Shown: positions 1 to 6,635, numbered from the stretch's first letter. The stretch is 6,919 nucleotides of DNA from Caulobacter sp. (GCA_014378155.1 JACMOF010000174.1:1-6919), one strand, 5' to 3'. Notes: a model not told the origin generated them from the sequence alone. Translations and numbers: made by a program.

Positions 1-419
1 AGGTGAAGAAGATCGCCGCCCTGGAGCGCGCCGACGACGGCGGGGCGCTGATCGAGGACCCGGACTTCCGCTTGAAGATTGCCGAACTGGAGATCGCGGT
101 GGAGTCGCTGAACGCCACCGAGCTGCGAATCTTCTCCGGCCGTTCGGCGGGCAAGGCGGTGGGGCCGGCCTCGTCGATGCTGAAGCTGGCGGGATCAGAG
201 ACCCAGCAGGCGATCACAGAATTGGCCCTGGAGGCGGTCGGAACCTATGCAGCGCCGTTCGTGCGCGACACCTGGGCGCCGACCAACGAGGGCCGGGCCG
301 GACCGGATTACGCGGCCCCGATCGCGCCGTCCTATTTCAGCTACCGCAAGACCACGATCTATGCGGGCTCCAGCGAGATCCAGAAGAACATCATCACCAA
401 GCTGGTGTTGGGGCTCTAG
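1..419 (+). CDS. Acyl-CoA dehydrogenase, C-terminal fragment (5' end outside window)
   Basis: The reading frame is open from the window edge (first complete codon at 3) to TAG at 417-419, giving the last 138 residues of a protein family usually about 380-410 long. It matches the C-terminal all-helical domain of FAD-dependent acyl-CoA dehydrogenases, which carry out alpha,beta-dehydrogenation of acyl-CoA thioesters. Visible signatures are the helix with SSMLKLAGSE (residues 57-66 of the fragment) and the terminal YAGSSEIQKNIITK (120-133), the segment that contacts FAD and closes the active site. In medium-chain enzymes the catalytic base is the Glu of a Y-E-G motif; here that position is Ala (residue 121). 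The base may therefore lie on another helix upstream of the window, as in isovaleryl-CoA dehydrogenase, or the protein may be one partner of a heteromeric pair. Substrate cannot be told from this part. Family assignment is secure. Confidence 0.93.
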   Translation, partial: VKKIAALERADDGGALIEDPDFRLKIAELEIAVESLNATELRIFSGRSAGKAVGPASSMLKLAGSETQQAITELALEAVGTYAAPFVRDTWAPTNEGRAGPDYAAPIAPSYFSYRKTTIYAGSSEIQKNIITKLVLGL

Positions 420-421
420 AT

Positions 422-459
422 CGGAGTGGGGACAGGCGCATGCGCCTGTCCCCACTCCG
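422..459. repeat. Perfect 38-bp intergenic palindrome downstream of acyl-CoA dehydrogenase
   Basis: Every base from 422 to 440 pairs with its partner from 459 back to 441, with no mismatch and no spacer; the centre is GCATGC. It begins 3 nt after the stop codon of the acyl-CoA dehydrogenase gene. The inner part reads TGGGGAC, AGGC, GCA, then its complement. As RNA it would form a very stable stem and could protect the 3' end or help terminate transcription, but no T-run follows directly (GTTAGTTTTT is only at 471-480), so it is not a textbook intrinsic terminator. It shares its design with the palindrome at 6612-6635, which suggests a dispersed repeat family. Role is inferred. Confidence 0.85.
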
Positions 460-548
460 CACGGGGAGGCGTTAGTTTTTCTCCATCGTCCTCAAACGAA
501 ACCCGCCTTTATAACCACCGCTAACCCAGCCCTTTGCGGAGCCGCCTC

Positions 549-1640
<1,092 letters not shown>

Positions 1641-1641
1641 G

Positions 1642-1760
1642 ACCAAATCTTCCCCCTGCGGGGGAGGTGTCGGCGCAGCCGACGGAGGGGGGAGTTAGCC
1701 GCGGTGGGTCCGCCCCCCCACCGGTGCCTTCGCGCCTCCCCCACAGGGGGAGGAATTGGT
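1642..1760. repeat. Palindromic multi-hairpin repeat element filling a convergent gene gap
   Basis: The ends are a 17-bp inverted repeat, 1642-1658 against 1744-1760, with 15 of 17 positions matching. Inside are four short hairpins: CCCCC/GGGGG (1652-1656 with 1660-1664, 3-nt loop), GTCGGC/GCCGAC (1669-1674 with 1678-1683, 3-nt loop), CGGTGGG/CCCACCG (1702-1708 with 1717-1723, 8-nt loop) and CCTCCCCC/GGGGGAGG (1735-1742 with 1746-1753, 3-nt loop). It starts 1 nt after the flavin oxidoreductase stop and ends directly against the stop of the convergent SMP-30 gene. Sequences of this style (C5 tract, G5 tract, GTCGGC-GCCGAC, G tract) are, from memory, widespread between genes in Caulobacterales and related genomes; that is recollection, not a search. 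No transposase is encoded, so if mobile it would be MITE-like. It could act as a two-way terminator. Confidence 0.75.
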
Positions 1761-2672
1761 TCATCCGTTGAAATTCAACCTCAACCCCGCCCTGGGCCAC
1801 CGCGCCTTGTAGAGTTTCCCCGTCCCCGACGCCGTGATCCAGGCGTCTCTCATGTCGGCGCCGCCGAAACAGATGTTGGTGACAATCACGTCGGGCACGG
1901 CGAAGTGCTCGGTCGCGCCGCCCGGCGAGATCGCGGTGATTCCGCCATTGATGATCGTCGCCACGCAGACCCTGCCATCGGCCTCGACCGCCAGGCTGTC
2001 GAACAGCTGATACCCCGGCAGGGTGACCACCACGTTTCCGGGCATCAACGGCGGCGCGTCGGCCAGGACGCCGGGCGCGGCGATGTCGAACGACCATAGC
2101 CGGCCCAGGGTGGTGTCGGCCATGTAGACGGTTTTCTCGTCGGGCGAGAGGCCCACGCCGTTGGGCGAGACGAAGTGGTCGCGCCAGCGAACGATCTGGC
2201 TGCCGTCGGTCAGGGCGTAGTAGAGGGCGCCGAACTTGCGACCCTCGGCTGTGGTGCAGCCGTGATCGGTGAACCAGAAGCCGCCTTGCCGGTCGAACAC
2301 CAGATCGTTGGGCCCGATCAGCCGCTTGCCGTCGCACTCTGTGTAGAGCGTGGTCACAGCGCCGGTCGTTAGGTCTACGCGCTGGATCGACCCGCCCTCG
2401 TGGCCTGGCGGTGTCGGGCCGGGCACGTTGAGGCCGCCCATGTCGATGAAGTTGAAGCTGCCGCCGTTGTTGGTGACATAGACCGCGCCGTCCGGACCGA
2501 TGGCCGCGCCGTTTGGGCCGCCCGGCAACTCGGCGATCGTCTCGCGGCGCCCGTCGGCGGCTACGCGGCTAAGGGTCTGGCGCTGGATCTCGGTGAGGAT
2601 CACCGAGCCGTCGGCCATGGCGATCGGCCCCTCGGGGAATTGCAGGCCCTCGGCGACGAGTTCCAGTTCCAT
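1761..2672 (-). CDS. SMP-30/gluconolactonase/LRE family protein
   Basis: A 303-residue six-bladed beta-propeller of the SMP-30/gluconolactonase family, whose members are metal-dependent lactonases or related esterases. Residues matching the family's metal site are E14 in QFPEGP, N171 in SPNGVGLSPDE and D225 in FDSLAVEADG; N122 in IGPNDLVFD fits the substrate-side Asn. Repeated blade motifs are visible: NGAAIGPDGAVYVTNNGG (54-71), GPNDLVFDRQGGFWFTDHG (120-138) and NGVGLSPDEKTVYMADT (171-187). No signal peptide is seen, so it is probably cytoplasmic. The frame is open up to 2741, but the ATG at 2672 is chosen because homology-like sequence starts there (MELELVAEGL) and GGGAG lies 8 nt upstream. 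It lies 77 nt downstream of the exported-protein gene on the same strand and could be read through from that operon or have its own promoter. The substrate (sugar lactone or other) cannot be told. Confidence 0.9.
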   Translation of the reverse strand: MELELVAEGLQFPEGPIAMADGSVILTEIQRQTLSRVAADGRRETIAELPGGPNGAAIGPDGAVYVTNNGGSFNFIDMGGLNVPGPTPPGHEGGSIQRVDLTTGAVTTLYTECDGKRLIGPNDLVFDRQGGFWFTDHGCTTAEGRKFGALYYALTDGSQIVRWRDHFVSPNGVGLSPDEKTVYMADTTLGRLWSFDIAAPGVLADAPPLMPGNVVVTLPGYQLFDSLAVEADGRVCVATIINGGITAISPGGATEHFAVPDVIVTNICFGGADMRDAWITASGTGKLYKARWPRAGLRLNFNG

Positions 2673-2749
2673 GCGTCTTGCTCCCGTTGCGACACCTCTA
2701 GCGGGCGCATGGGCCGAGTAAACGGGCGTTTGAACCCACACGCAACGCC

Positions 2750-3151
2750 TCAGTCCAGATCGTAGAGCTCATAGGCGATCAACGCGCCGTCACTGGCCAG
2801 GAAGGCGCGGCCGTGGGCCGAGCGAACCAGGGCCTCGCGGTCGATCCATTTGGGCGTCGAGTCCGACGATCCGGCGCCCTGGGCGGCGCAGGGCACGGTC
2901 AATCGCACTGACTGGCGCGGCTTGAAGCGGGCACCACGCTCGGCCTTGATCGCCCGACCATAGACCCGGCAGGTCGCCACTTCGCCGCGCTGTAGCGGAC
3001 GGACCTTGAGCACGTCGAACACCACCACGTCGGTCGCCGCCGCCCGCCCCAGGCTGTCGTCCTGGCCCAGGTTGCGCGCATCGACCGGGGCGGCGCTGCA
3101 CAGCGTCAGGACGCAAAGCGCGGCGAACAGGTGAGGGCGAACAGGCATCAT
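2750..3151 (-). CDS. Small exported hypothetical protein, last gene of the thyA-folA operon
   Basis: A 133-residue protein that I do not recognise. It begins with a clear Sec-type signal peptide: positively charged start (MMPVRPH), hydrophobic core (LFAALCVLTLCSAA) and a likely cleavage after A25 (V-D-A, then RNL). The mature part of about 108 residues has two cysteines, C61 and C88, which could form a disulfide in the periplasm, and looks beta-rich (DVVVFDVLKV, SVRLTVPC, ALIAYELYDLD). C18 is not in a lipobox. The start is ATGATG at 3151-3146, which overlaps the folA stop as ATGA, a sign of coupled translation; GGAG lies 5 nt before the first ATG and 8 nt before the second, so either Met could be used. 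Its product goes to a different compartment from its folate-pathway neighbours, so shared function is doubtful. The clean signal peptide and coupling make it a real gene. Confidence 0.8.
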   Translation of the reverse strand: MMPVRPHLFAALCVLTLCSAAPVDARNLGQDDSLGRAAATDVVVFDVLKVRPLQRGEVATCRVYGRAIKAERGARFKPRQSVRLTVPCAAQGAGSSDSTPKWIDREALVRSAHGRAFLASDGALIAYELYDLD

Positions 3152-3663
3152 CGACGCTCCAATACACGGAACACGAAGGCGTGGTCATCATCGGGACCGG
3201 CGGGGTGCTCCTCGCGGCGCACCTCAATCCAGGCGGTCTCGTCGAACGCCGGGAACGAGACGTCGCCCTCCACCTCGGCCTGCACCTCGGTGAGGTACAG
3301 CCGCTTGGCGCGGGGCAGGGCCAGCTCGAAGATCGCCCGGCCGCCGATCACGCAGACCTCGTCGACGCCGTCGTCCGCGGCCTGTTCCTTGGCCATCTGC
3401 AGGGCTTCCAGGAAGCTCTCGCATACCACGGCCTGCTGGGGTTCGAACGAGCCGTCCTGCGACAGCACGATGTTCATCCGGCCGGGCAAGGGCTTGCGGG
3501 GCAGGCTGTCCCAGGTCTTTCGCCCCATGATCACCGGCTTGCCCATCGTGCAGGCCTTGAAGATCGCCAGGTCGGACTTCAGGCGCCAGGGCAGGTCGCC
3601 ATCACGGCCGATGACGCCGTTGAGCGAGCGGGCCACGGGGCCGACGGTAAGGATCACGGACAT
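3148..3663 (-). CDS. folA: Dihydrofolate reductase
   Basis: A 171-residue DHFR that reduces 7,8-dihydrofolate to tetrahydrofolate with NADPH in the cytoplasm, closing the cycle opened by ThyA in the same operon. Visible family features are NGVIGRDGDLPWRLKSDLAIF (within residues 15-35) with the Met20-type loop, W26 and the catalytic acid D31 (equivalent to E. coli D27); VIMGRKTWDSLP (44-55), the NADPH adenine/phosphate site; CVIGGRAIF (104-112), the glycine pair of the cofactor site; and T125 in LYLTEVQAEVEGDVSFP, which supports the acid. Length is normal for a chromosomal enzyme. The start ATG at 3663 lies 8 nt after the thioesterase stop, and the nearest good Shine-Dalgarno-like GGAG is too far away (about 16 nt), so translation probably depends on coupling to the upstream gene. 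Its stop overlaps the next start by 4 bp. Confidence 0.97.
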   Translation of the reverse strand: MSVILTVGPVARSLNGVIGRDGDLPWRLKSDLAIFKACTMGKPVIMGRKTWDSLPRKPLPGRMNIVLSQDGSFEPQQAVVCESFLEALQMAKEQAADDGVDEVCVIGGRAIFELALPRAKRLYLTEVQAEVEGDVSFPAFDETAWIEVRREEHPAGPDDDHAFVFRVLERR

Positions 3664-3671
3664 GGCCCGTT

Positions 3672-4103
3672 CTACGCCGCTCCGAACGGAACCACCACCT
3701 GTTGCGCCGAGGCGCGGGCGATCAACTCGCCGTCGGGTCGCCGGAAATCGGCGTCGACATGGATCATGCCCCTGGTCTGGGCCACCACGCGGCCTTCGAT
3801 CGTCAAGACTTCCGCCTTGCCCACGCGGATGAAATCGACCTTGAGATTGCTGGTGCGGAACATCGCGTCGCCCGGCGCGACGGTCATGGCCGCGAGCGCC
3901 AGGATCTGGTCGGCGAGGGCGGCGATGTAGCCGCCGAACAACGAGCCATCGACATTCAGCAACTCCGGCGCCGGCGTCCAGGTCTTGCGCACCCAGCCCT
4001 CGCCCCAGTCGTCGAGGCCGCCGAGCTGGAGGGTCTGGACGACCGGCGGCAGGACGACGTCGCCGCTCTTGATCTGATCGAGGCGGTCAGTGGCCCAGGT
4101 CAC
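3672..4103 (-). CDS. PaaI-type hotdog-fold thioesterase
   Basis: A 143-residue single hotdog domain of the PaaI/4HBT superfamily, likely to hydrolyse an acyl-CoA thioester. The central helix motif is [12 protein letters not shown] (residues 55-66) with D65 as the probable catalytic acid, followed by [19 protein letters not shown] (82-100) and the final strands [19 protein letters not shown] and [14 protein letters not shown]. The usual HGG is FGG here (F56), so the first motif residue is not His. The start codon is GTG at 4103-4101, overlapping the thyA stop as GTGA, a coupled 4-bp junction; no in-frame ATG gives a better N-terminus. It sits between thyA and folA, 8 nt before folA, so it should be expressed with the dTMP/folate enzymes although no folate-pathway role is known to me for this family. 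The fold is clear; the substrate is unknown. Confidence 0.87.
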   Translation of the reverse strand: MTWATDRLDQIKSGDVVLPPVVQTLQLGGLDDWGEGWVRKTWTPAPELLNVDGSLFGGYIAALADQILALAAMTVAPGDAMFRTSNLKVDFIRVGKAEVLTIEGRVVAQTRGMIHVDADFRRPDGELIARASAQQVVVPFGAA

Positions 4104-4957
4104 ACCGCCACCGCCGCCTTGATATGCGGGTGAGCCTCGTAGCCTTCCAGCGTGAAGTCTGCGTACTCAAAGCCGAACAGATCTGTCTTGTCGGCGATCT
4201 TCAGGGTGGGGAGGGGGAGGGGTTCGCGGGTCAGTTGTTCGCGGGTCTGGTCCAGGTGGTTGAGATAGAGGTGGGCGTCGCCGAAGGTGTGGACGAACTC
4301 GCCCGGCTGCAGACCGACGACCTGGGCGACCATCATCGTCAGCAGGGCGTAGGAGGCGATGTTGAACGGCACGCCCAGGAAGACGTCGGCGCTGCGCTGG
4401 TAGAGCTGGCAGCTGAGTTTCCCATCCGCGACGAAGAATTGGAACAGACAGTGGCAAGGCGGCAGGGCCATGTCGTCGACATCGGCCGGATTCCAGGCGC
4501 TGACGATGTGACGGCGACCGTTGGGATTGGTCTTCAGGCCCTCGACCAGCCTGGCCATCTGGTCGATCGAGCCGACTCCGTTTCCGTCTTTGGCCGGCGC
4601 CGCCCACGAGCGCCATTGCTTGCCGTAGACGGGACCCAGGTCGCCGTTCTCGTCGGCCCATTCGTCCCAGATCTTGCAGCCGTTTTCCTGCAGATAGCGG
4701 ACATTGGTGTCGCCCTTCAGAAACCACAGCAGCTCGACGATGATCGAGCGAAGGTGCAGTTTCTTGGTGGTCAGGACCGGGAAGCCTTTGGACAGATCGA
4801 AACGGATTTGCCGGCCAAAGACGCCCAATGTGCCGGTGCCCGTGCGATCGCCGCGCTGGACGCCGTTGTCGAGGATGTCCTGCAGCAGGTTCAGGTACTG
4901 CCGTTCCGGATGGTCGGCGGGGGCCTGCTGGGCGTGGATGGGGACGATGGCGTTCAT
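4100..4957 (-). CDS. thyA: Thymidylate synthase
   Basis: A 285-residue ThyA-type thymidylate synthase that methylates dUMP to dTMP using 5,10-methylene-tetrahydrofolate and releases dihydrofolate. Motifs in order: RGDRTGTGT (35-43, phosphate-binding R38 and flexible loop), [21 protein letters not shown] (within 62-82), WDEWA (97-101), [11 protein letters not shown] (108-118), the nucleophile C168 in [17 protein letters not shown] (187-191, phosphate R188), [10 protein letters not shown] with N199, which discriminates dUMP, and [12 protein letters not shown] (223-234). It is about 20 residues longer than E. coli ThyA, partly from an N-terminal extension and the insertion around 120-130. The frame continues upstream only to a TTG at 5002; the ATG at 4957 is chosen because sequence before it is Arg-rich and unlike the family. 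No strong Shine-Dalgarno is present. It is the first gene of a four-gene - strand operon; its promoter should lie in 4958-5050. Confidence 0.97.
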   Translation of the reverse strand: MNAIVPIHAQQAPADHPERQYLNLLQDILDNGVQRGDRTGTGTLGVFGRQIRFDLSKGFPVLTTKKLHLRSIIVELLWFLKGDTNVRYLQENGCKIWDEWADENGDLGPVYGKQWRSWAAPAKDGNGVGSIDQMARLVEGLKTNPNGRRHIVSAWNPADVDDMALPPCHCLFQFFVADGKLSCQLYQRSADVFLGVPFNIASYALLTMMVAQVVGLQPGEFVHTFGDAHLYLNHLDQTREQLTREPLPLPTLKIADKTDLFGFEYADFTLEGYEAHPHIKAAVAV

Positions 4958-5050
4958 GGTCGCTAGAGTGCAGGCGAATCGCCGTCGTCGCCAGTGCGGC
5001 AAATGCGTTTGGGCGTTCGTCCCGTCAGTAAGGTGGAGGGAGGGGCTTTG

Positions 5051-5605
5051 TCACCCCGCGAAGCCGCCCTCGTCCAGAAACGCCTGTTCTTCCTGCGTGG
5101 TTGTCCGCCCTAGCGCCGCGTTGCGGTGCGGGAACCGGCCGAACCGGGCGATGATGTCCCGGTGCAGCAGGGCCCAGTTCAGGCTCTCGGCGTCGCCGTT
5201 GTCCTTCGGCAGGCCTTCGAACAGGGCGATGCCGGCGTCCTGTTCGGCCAGGGACTCCGAATGTTCGTAAGGCAGGTAGAAGAACGGCCGCAGCAGCGGG
5301 TCCACGGTCTTATCGTAACCGGCGGCCACGGCCGCGACAGCGATCGTCCGGGCCTTGCCGTCGGTGGCGAACGCGTGGCCGCTGTCGCGGTAGAGGTTGC
5401 GGGGAAACTGGTCGAGCAGGATGACCAGGGCCAGCGCGCCTTCGGGGTCGCCCGCCCAGCCGTCGTACTGGCCGCGCGCGGCGACGAAATGGACGGGTTC
5501 GAACCTCAGCCGGATCGCCGCGTCGAAGGCGTCCGACTTGACGAACCACTTGGCCGGGCCGGCGGCGGTCCAGAAGCCGAGAACGTCCTGAGGGTTGACG
5601 AGCAT
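5051..5605 (-). CDS. DUF924 family protein
   Basis: A 184-residue protein, full length for the DUF924 (PF06041) family, an alpha-helical, TPR-like cytoplasmic family of unknown biochemical function. Family hallmarks are VLGFWTAAGPAKWFVKSDAFD (within 8-28), LVILLDQFPRNLYR (60-73), PFFYLPYEHSESLAEQD (107-123), the LHRDIIARFGRFPHRN segment (147-162) and the end LGRTTTQEEQAFLDE. The frame extends to 5668 but the ATG at 5605 is preferred: GAGGA lies 7 nt upstream and the family sequence starts right after it (MLVNPQDVLGFW). It ends 93 nt before the thyA start on the same strand, so it could be co-transcribed with that operon, but the gap is large enough for a separate thyA promoter. It is divergent from the RcnB-like gene. 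No function can be assigned from the sequence. Confidence 0.93.
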   Translation of the reverse strand: MLVNPQDVLGFWTAAGPAKWFVKSDAFDAAIRLRFEPVHFVAARGQYDGWAGDPEGALALVILLDQFPRNLYRDSGHAFATDGKARTIAVAAVAAGYDKTVDPLLRPFFYLPYEHSESLAEQDAGIALFEGLPKDNGDAESLNWALLHRDIIARFGRFPHRNAALGRTTTQEEQAFLDEGGFAG

Positions 5606-5712
5606 AAAGCATTCCTCAGCGGCGTCGTTCAAACGCGGTTCATGGCGCTGGGCCGACACTACATACAAGGGATGAGCGTCGGACCCACCACAAGGGATCC
5701 CTGGAGCACGAA
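5606..5712. promoter_or_regulatory. Divergent intergenic region with a 9-bp direct repeat
   Basis: These 107 bp separate the start codons of the DUF924 gene (- strand) and the RcnB-like gene (+ strand), so promoters for both should lie here. The 9-mer ACAAGGGAT occurs twice in the same orientation, at 5665-5673 and 5690-5698, 25 bp apart. The second copy overlaps the palindrome AGGGATCCCT (5693-5702), which touches the Shine-Dalgarno GGAG (5703-5706) of the RcnB-like gene. No convincing -35/-10 pair was found for either gene. The repeats could be operator half-sites, but with only two copies this is weak. Confidence 0.35.
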
Positions 5713-6597
5713 ATGAAACGTCTGATCACGACCGCGATGATCCTGTCGCTGCTGGGCGGCGCCGCGGCCGAAGCCGCCGGCGCGGGACAGCTTGACCGGC
5801 GCGGGGGCCGCCAAGAGGGCGGCGAGCGCGGCCCACGCGGGGATAACGGTGGCGATCGCGGCGGTCAGCAGCAGCCTCAACCACAGGCCCAGCCTCAACA
5901 GCAACCTTCGAGTAGCGATCGCGGCGATCGTGGCGACCGCTCCAACGGCGGCGGCAGTTGGAGCGGCGGCCGTCCGGCGCCACAGCCGCAGGAGCCTCAA
6001 CAGCCTCAACAGCCTCAACAGCCTCAGCAGCCTCAAACTCCCCCGCAGGCGCAAAACCCGCAGCAAGGCCGTGACCGCGGCGGCTGGCAGGGCCAGAATG
6101 GCCAAGGCGGTCGTGGTGGTCAGGGCGGAGTTTGGGGTCAAGGACAGGGTCGTCCAGATCAGGGCCGCCCCGACCAAGGCGGGCGTCCCGGTGGCTGGGA
6201 CCGTCCCGGCCAAGGCGGTCGTCCCGATCAGGGCGGACGTCCGGGCGGTTGGGATCGTCCCGGCCAGAGCCGCCCCGGCGACAACGGCCACTGGCGTGAC
6301 CGCGACAACAACCGTCAGCGCTATGACCAGCGTCGCTACCGTCCTTCCTATCAGGCCGGCCAGCGTTACCGGGTCGGCGCCTATCGCTATCCGCGTGGCT
6401 TCTACGTGACCCAATGGTCGTTCGGCGACTATCTGCCGGGCGGCTGGTACGGCCAGTCCTACTATCTGAACGCCGGTTCCTATGGGCTGCCCTATCCTCC
6501 GGCCGGCTGCGAGTGGGTGCGGGTCGGCGACGACGCTGTCCTCGTCGATATCTGGTCGGGCCAGGTGCTCAGCGTCAACTACGACCTGTTCTGGTGA
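5713..6597 (+). CDS. Exported RcnB-like protein with long Q/P- and G/R-rich repeat region
   Basis: A 294-residue protein in three parts. Residues 1 to about 22 are a signal peptide (MKRLITTAMILSLLGGAAA core, cleavage likely near AEA), so it acts in the periplasm. Residues about 25-205 are low-complexity and probably disordered: an R/G/D-rich part, a QPQ tandem array (94-108), and two near-identical 18-residue units (151-168, 169-186) beginning GRPDQGGRPGG. Residues about 205-294 resemble the RcnB domain (PF11776): YRVGAYRYPRGFYV, LPGGWYGQSYYLN, then YGLPYPPAGCEWVRVGDDAVLVDI and a final WSGQVLSV strand. E. coli RcnB, a periplasmic protein linked to nickel/cobalt homeostasis, is only about 112 residues, so most of this protein is extra. 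No His-rich metal motif is seen and C266 is the sole Cys, so a metal role is not shown. Start is supported by GGAG 6 nt before the ATG. Confidence 0.85.
   Translation: MKRLITTAMILSLLGGAAAEAAGAGQLDRRGGRQEGGERGPRGDNGGDRGGQQQPQPQAQPQQQPSSSDRGDRGDRSNGGGSWSGGRPAPQPQEPQQPQQPQQPQQPQTPPQAQNPQQGRDRGGWQGQNGQGGRGGQGGVWGQGQGRPDQGRPDQGGRPGGWDRPGQGGRPDQGGRPGGWDRPGQSRPGDNGHWRDRDNNRQRYDQRRYRPSYQAGQRYRVGAYRYPRGFYVTQWSFGDYLPGGWYGQSYYLNAGSYGLPYPPAGCEWVRVGDDAVLVDIWSGQVLSVNYDLFW
5992..6036 (+). repeat. Five tandem 9-bp units encoding Pro-Gln repeats
   Basis: Five consecutive 9-mers of the form CAGCCTCAA lie in frame in the RcnB-like gene: the first has G for C at its first base, the fourth ends in G, and the other three are identical. 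They encode EPQ and then QPQ four times (residues 94-108). Near-identity of the units indicates recent slippage or unequal exchange, so copy number is likely to vary between strains. Units of 9 bp keep the reading frame. Confidence 0.9.
6163..6270 (+). repeat. Two tandem 54-bp units encoding an 18-residue Gly/Arg/Pro repeat
   Basis: Unit 1 is 6163-6216 and unit 2 is 6217-6270, within the RcnB-like gene. The encoded 18-residue units (GRPDQGGRPGGWDRPGQ plus G or S) differ only at the last residue. At the DNA level ten other codons differ, all synonymously. A partial unit (GRPDQ) lies just before, at residues 146-150. The duplication is therefore old compared with the 9-bp array, and the amino-acid sequence appears to have been kept by selection. 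Confidence 0.9.
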
Positions 6598-6611
6598 TTG
6601 ACTGAAATTTG

Positions 6612-6635
6612 GGGACGCACGCATGCGTGCGTCCC
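6612..6635. repeat. Perfect 24-bp intergenic palindrome downstream of the RcnB-like gene
   Basis: Bases 6612-6623 pair completely with 6635-6624, with no spacer, around a GCATGC centre; a G-T pair extends it by one. It starts 14 nt after the stop of the RcnB-like gene. Reading TGGGGAC, GCAC, GCA and its complement, it has the same layout as the 422-459 palindrome but different arm bases. No T-run follows, so termination would be non-canonical. Probable role: 3'-end stem or dispersed palindromic repeat; this is inference. Confidence 0.8.

Noticed and set aside
487..515. Possible promoter for the flavin oxidoreductase using TATAAC at 510-515
   Set aside because: No acceptable -35 lies at the right distance, so it was not called, although a promoter must exist somewhere between 460 and 540.
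2673..2741. Upstream extension of the SMP-30 protein to 2741
   Set aside because: The additional 23 residues do not resemble the family, and the internal ATG at 2672 has a good ribosome-binding site.
2725..2749. Inverted repeat GGCGTT/AACGCC after the exported-protein gene, as a possible terminator
   Set aside because: Only a 6-bp stem with a 13-nt loop and no T-run; not better than chance in this sequence.
3181..3930. Open frames on the + strand antisense to folA and the thioesterase
   Set aside because: Low-complexity His/Gly/Arg-rich translations with no motifs; the - strand genes explain the coding signal.
4124..4966. Open frame on the + strand (280 codons) antisense to thyA
   Set aside because: thyA has all catalytic motifs on the opposite strand; this frame shows no family features and results from high third-position GC.
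4958..5050. Possible thyA promoter with CTGACGG on the - strand
   Set aside because: The -35-like match has no -10 match at 10-14 nt spacing; the region probably contains a promoter but I cannot place it.
5659..6624. Long open frame on the - strand (321 codons) antisense to the RcnB-like gene
   Set aside because: Its Leu/Arg- and Ala/Thr-rich sequence is what the Q/P and G/R repeats give when read backwards. The + strand frame has a signal peptide, a ribosome-binding site and a recognisable domain.
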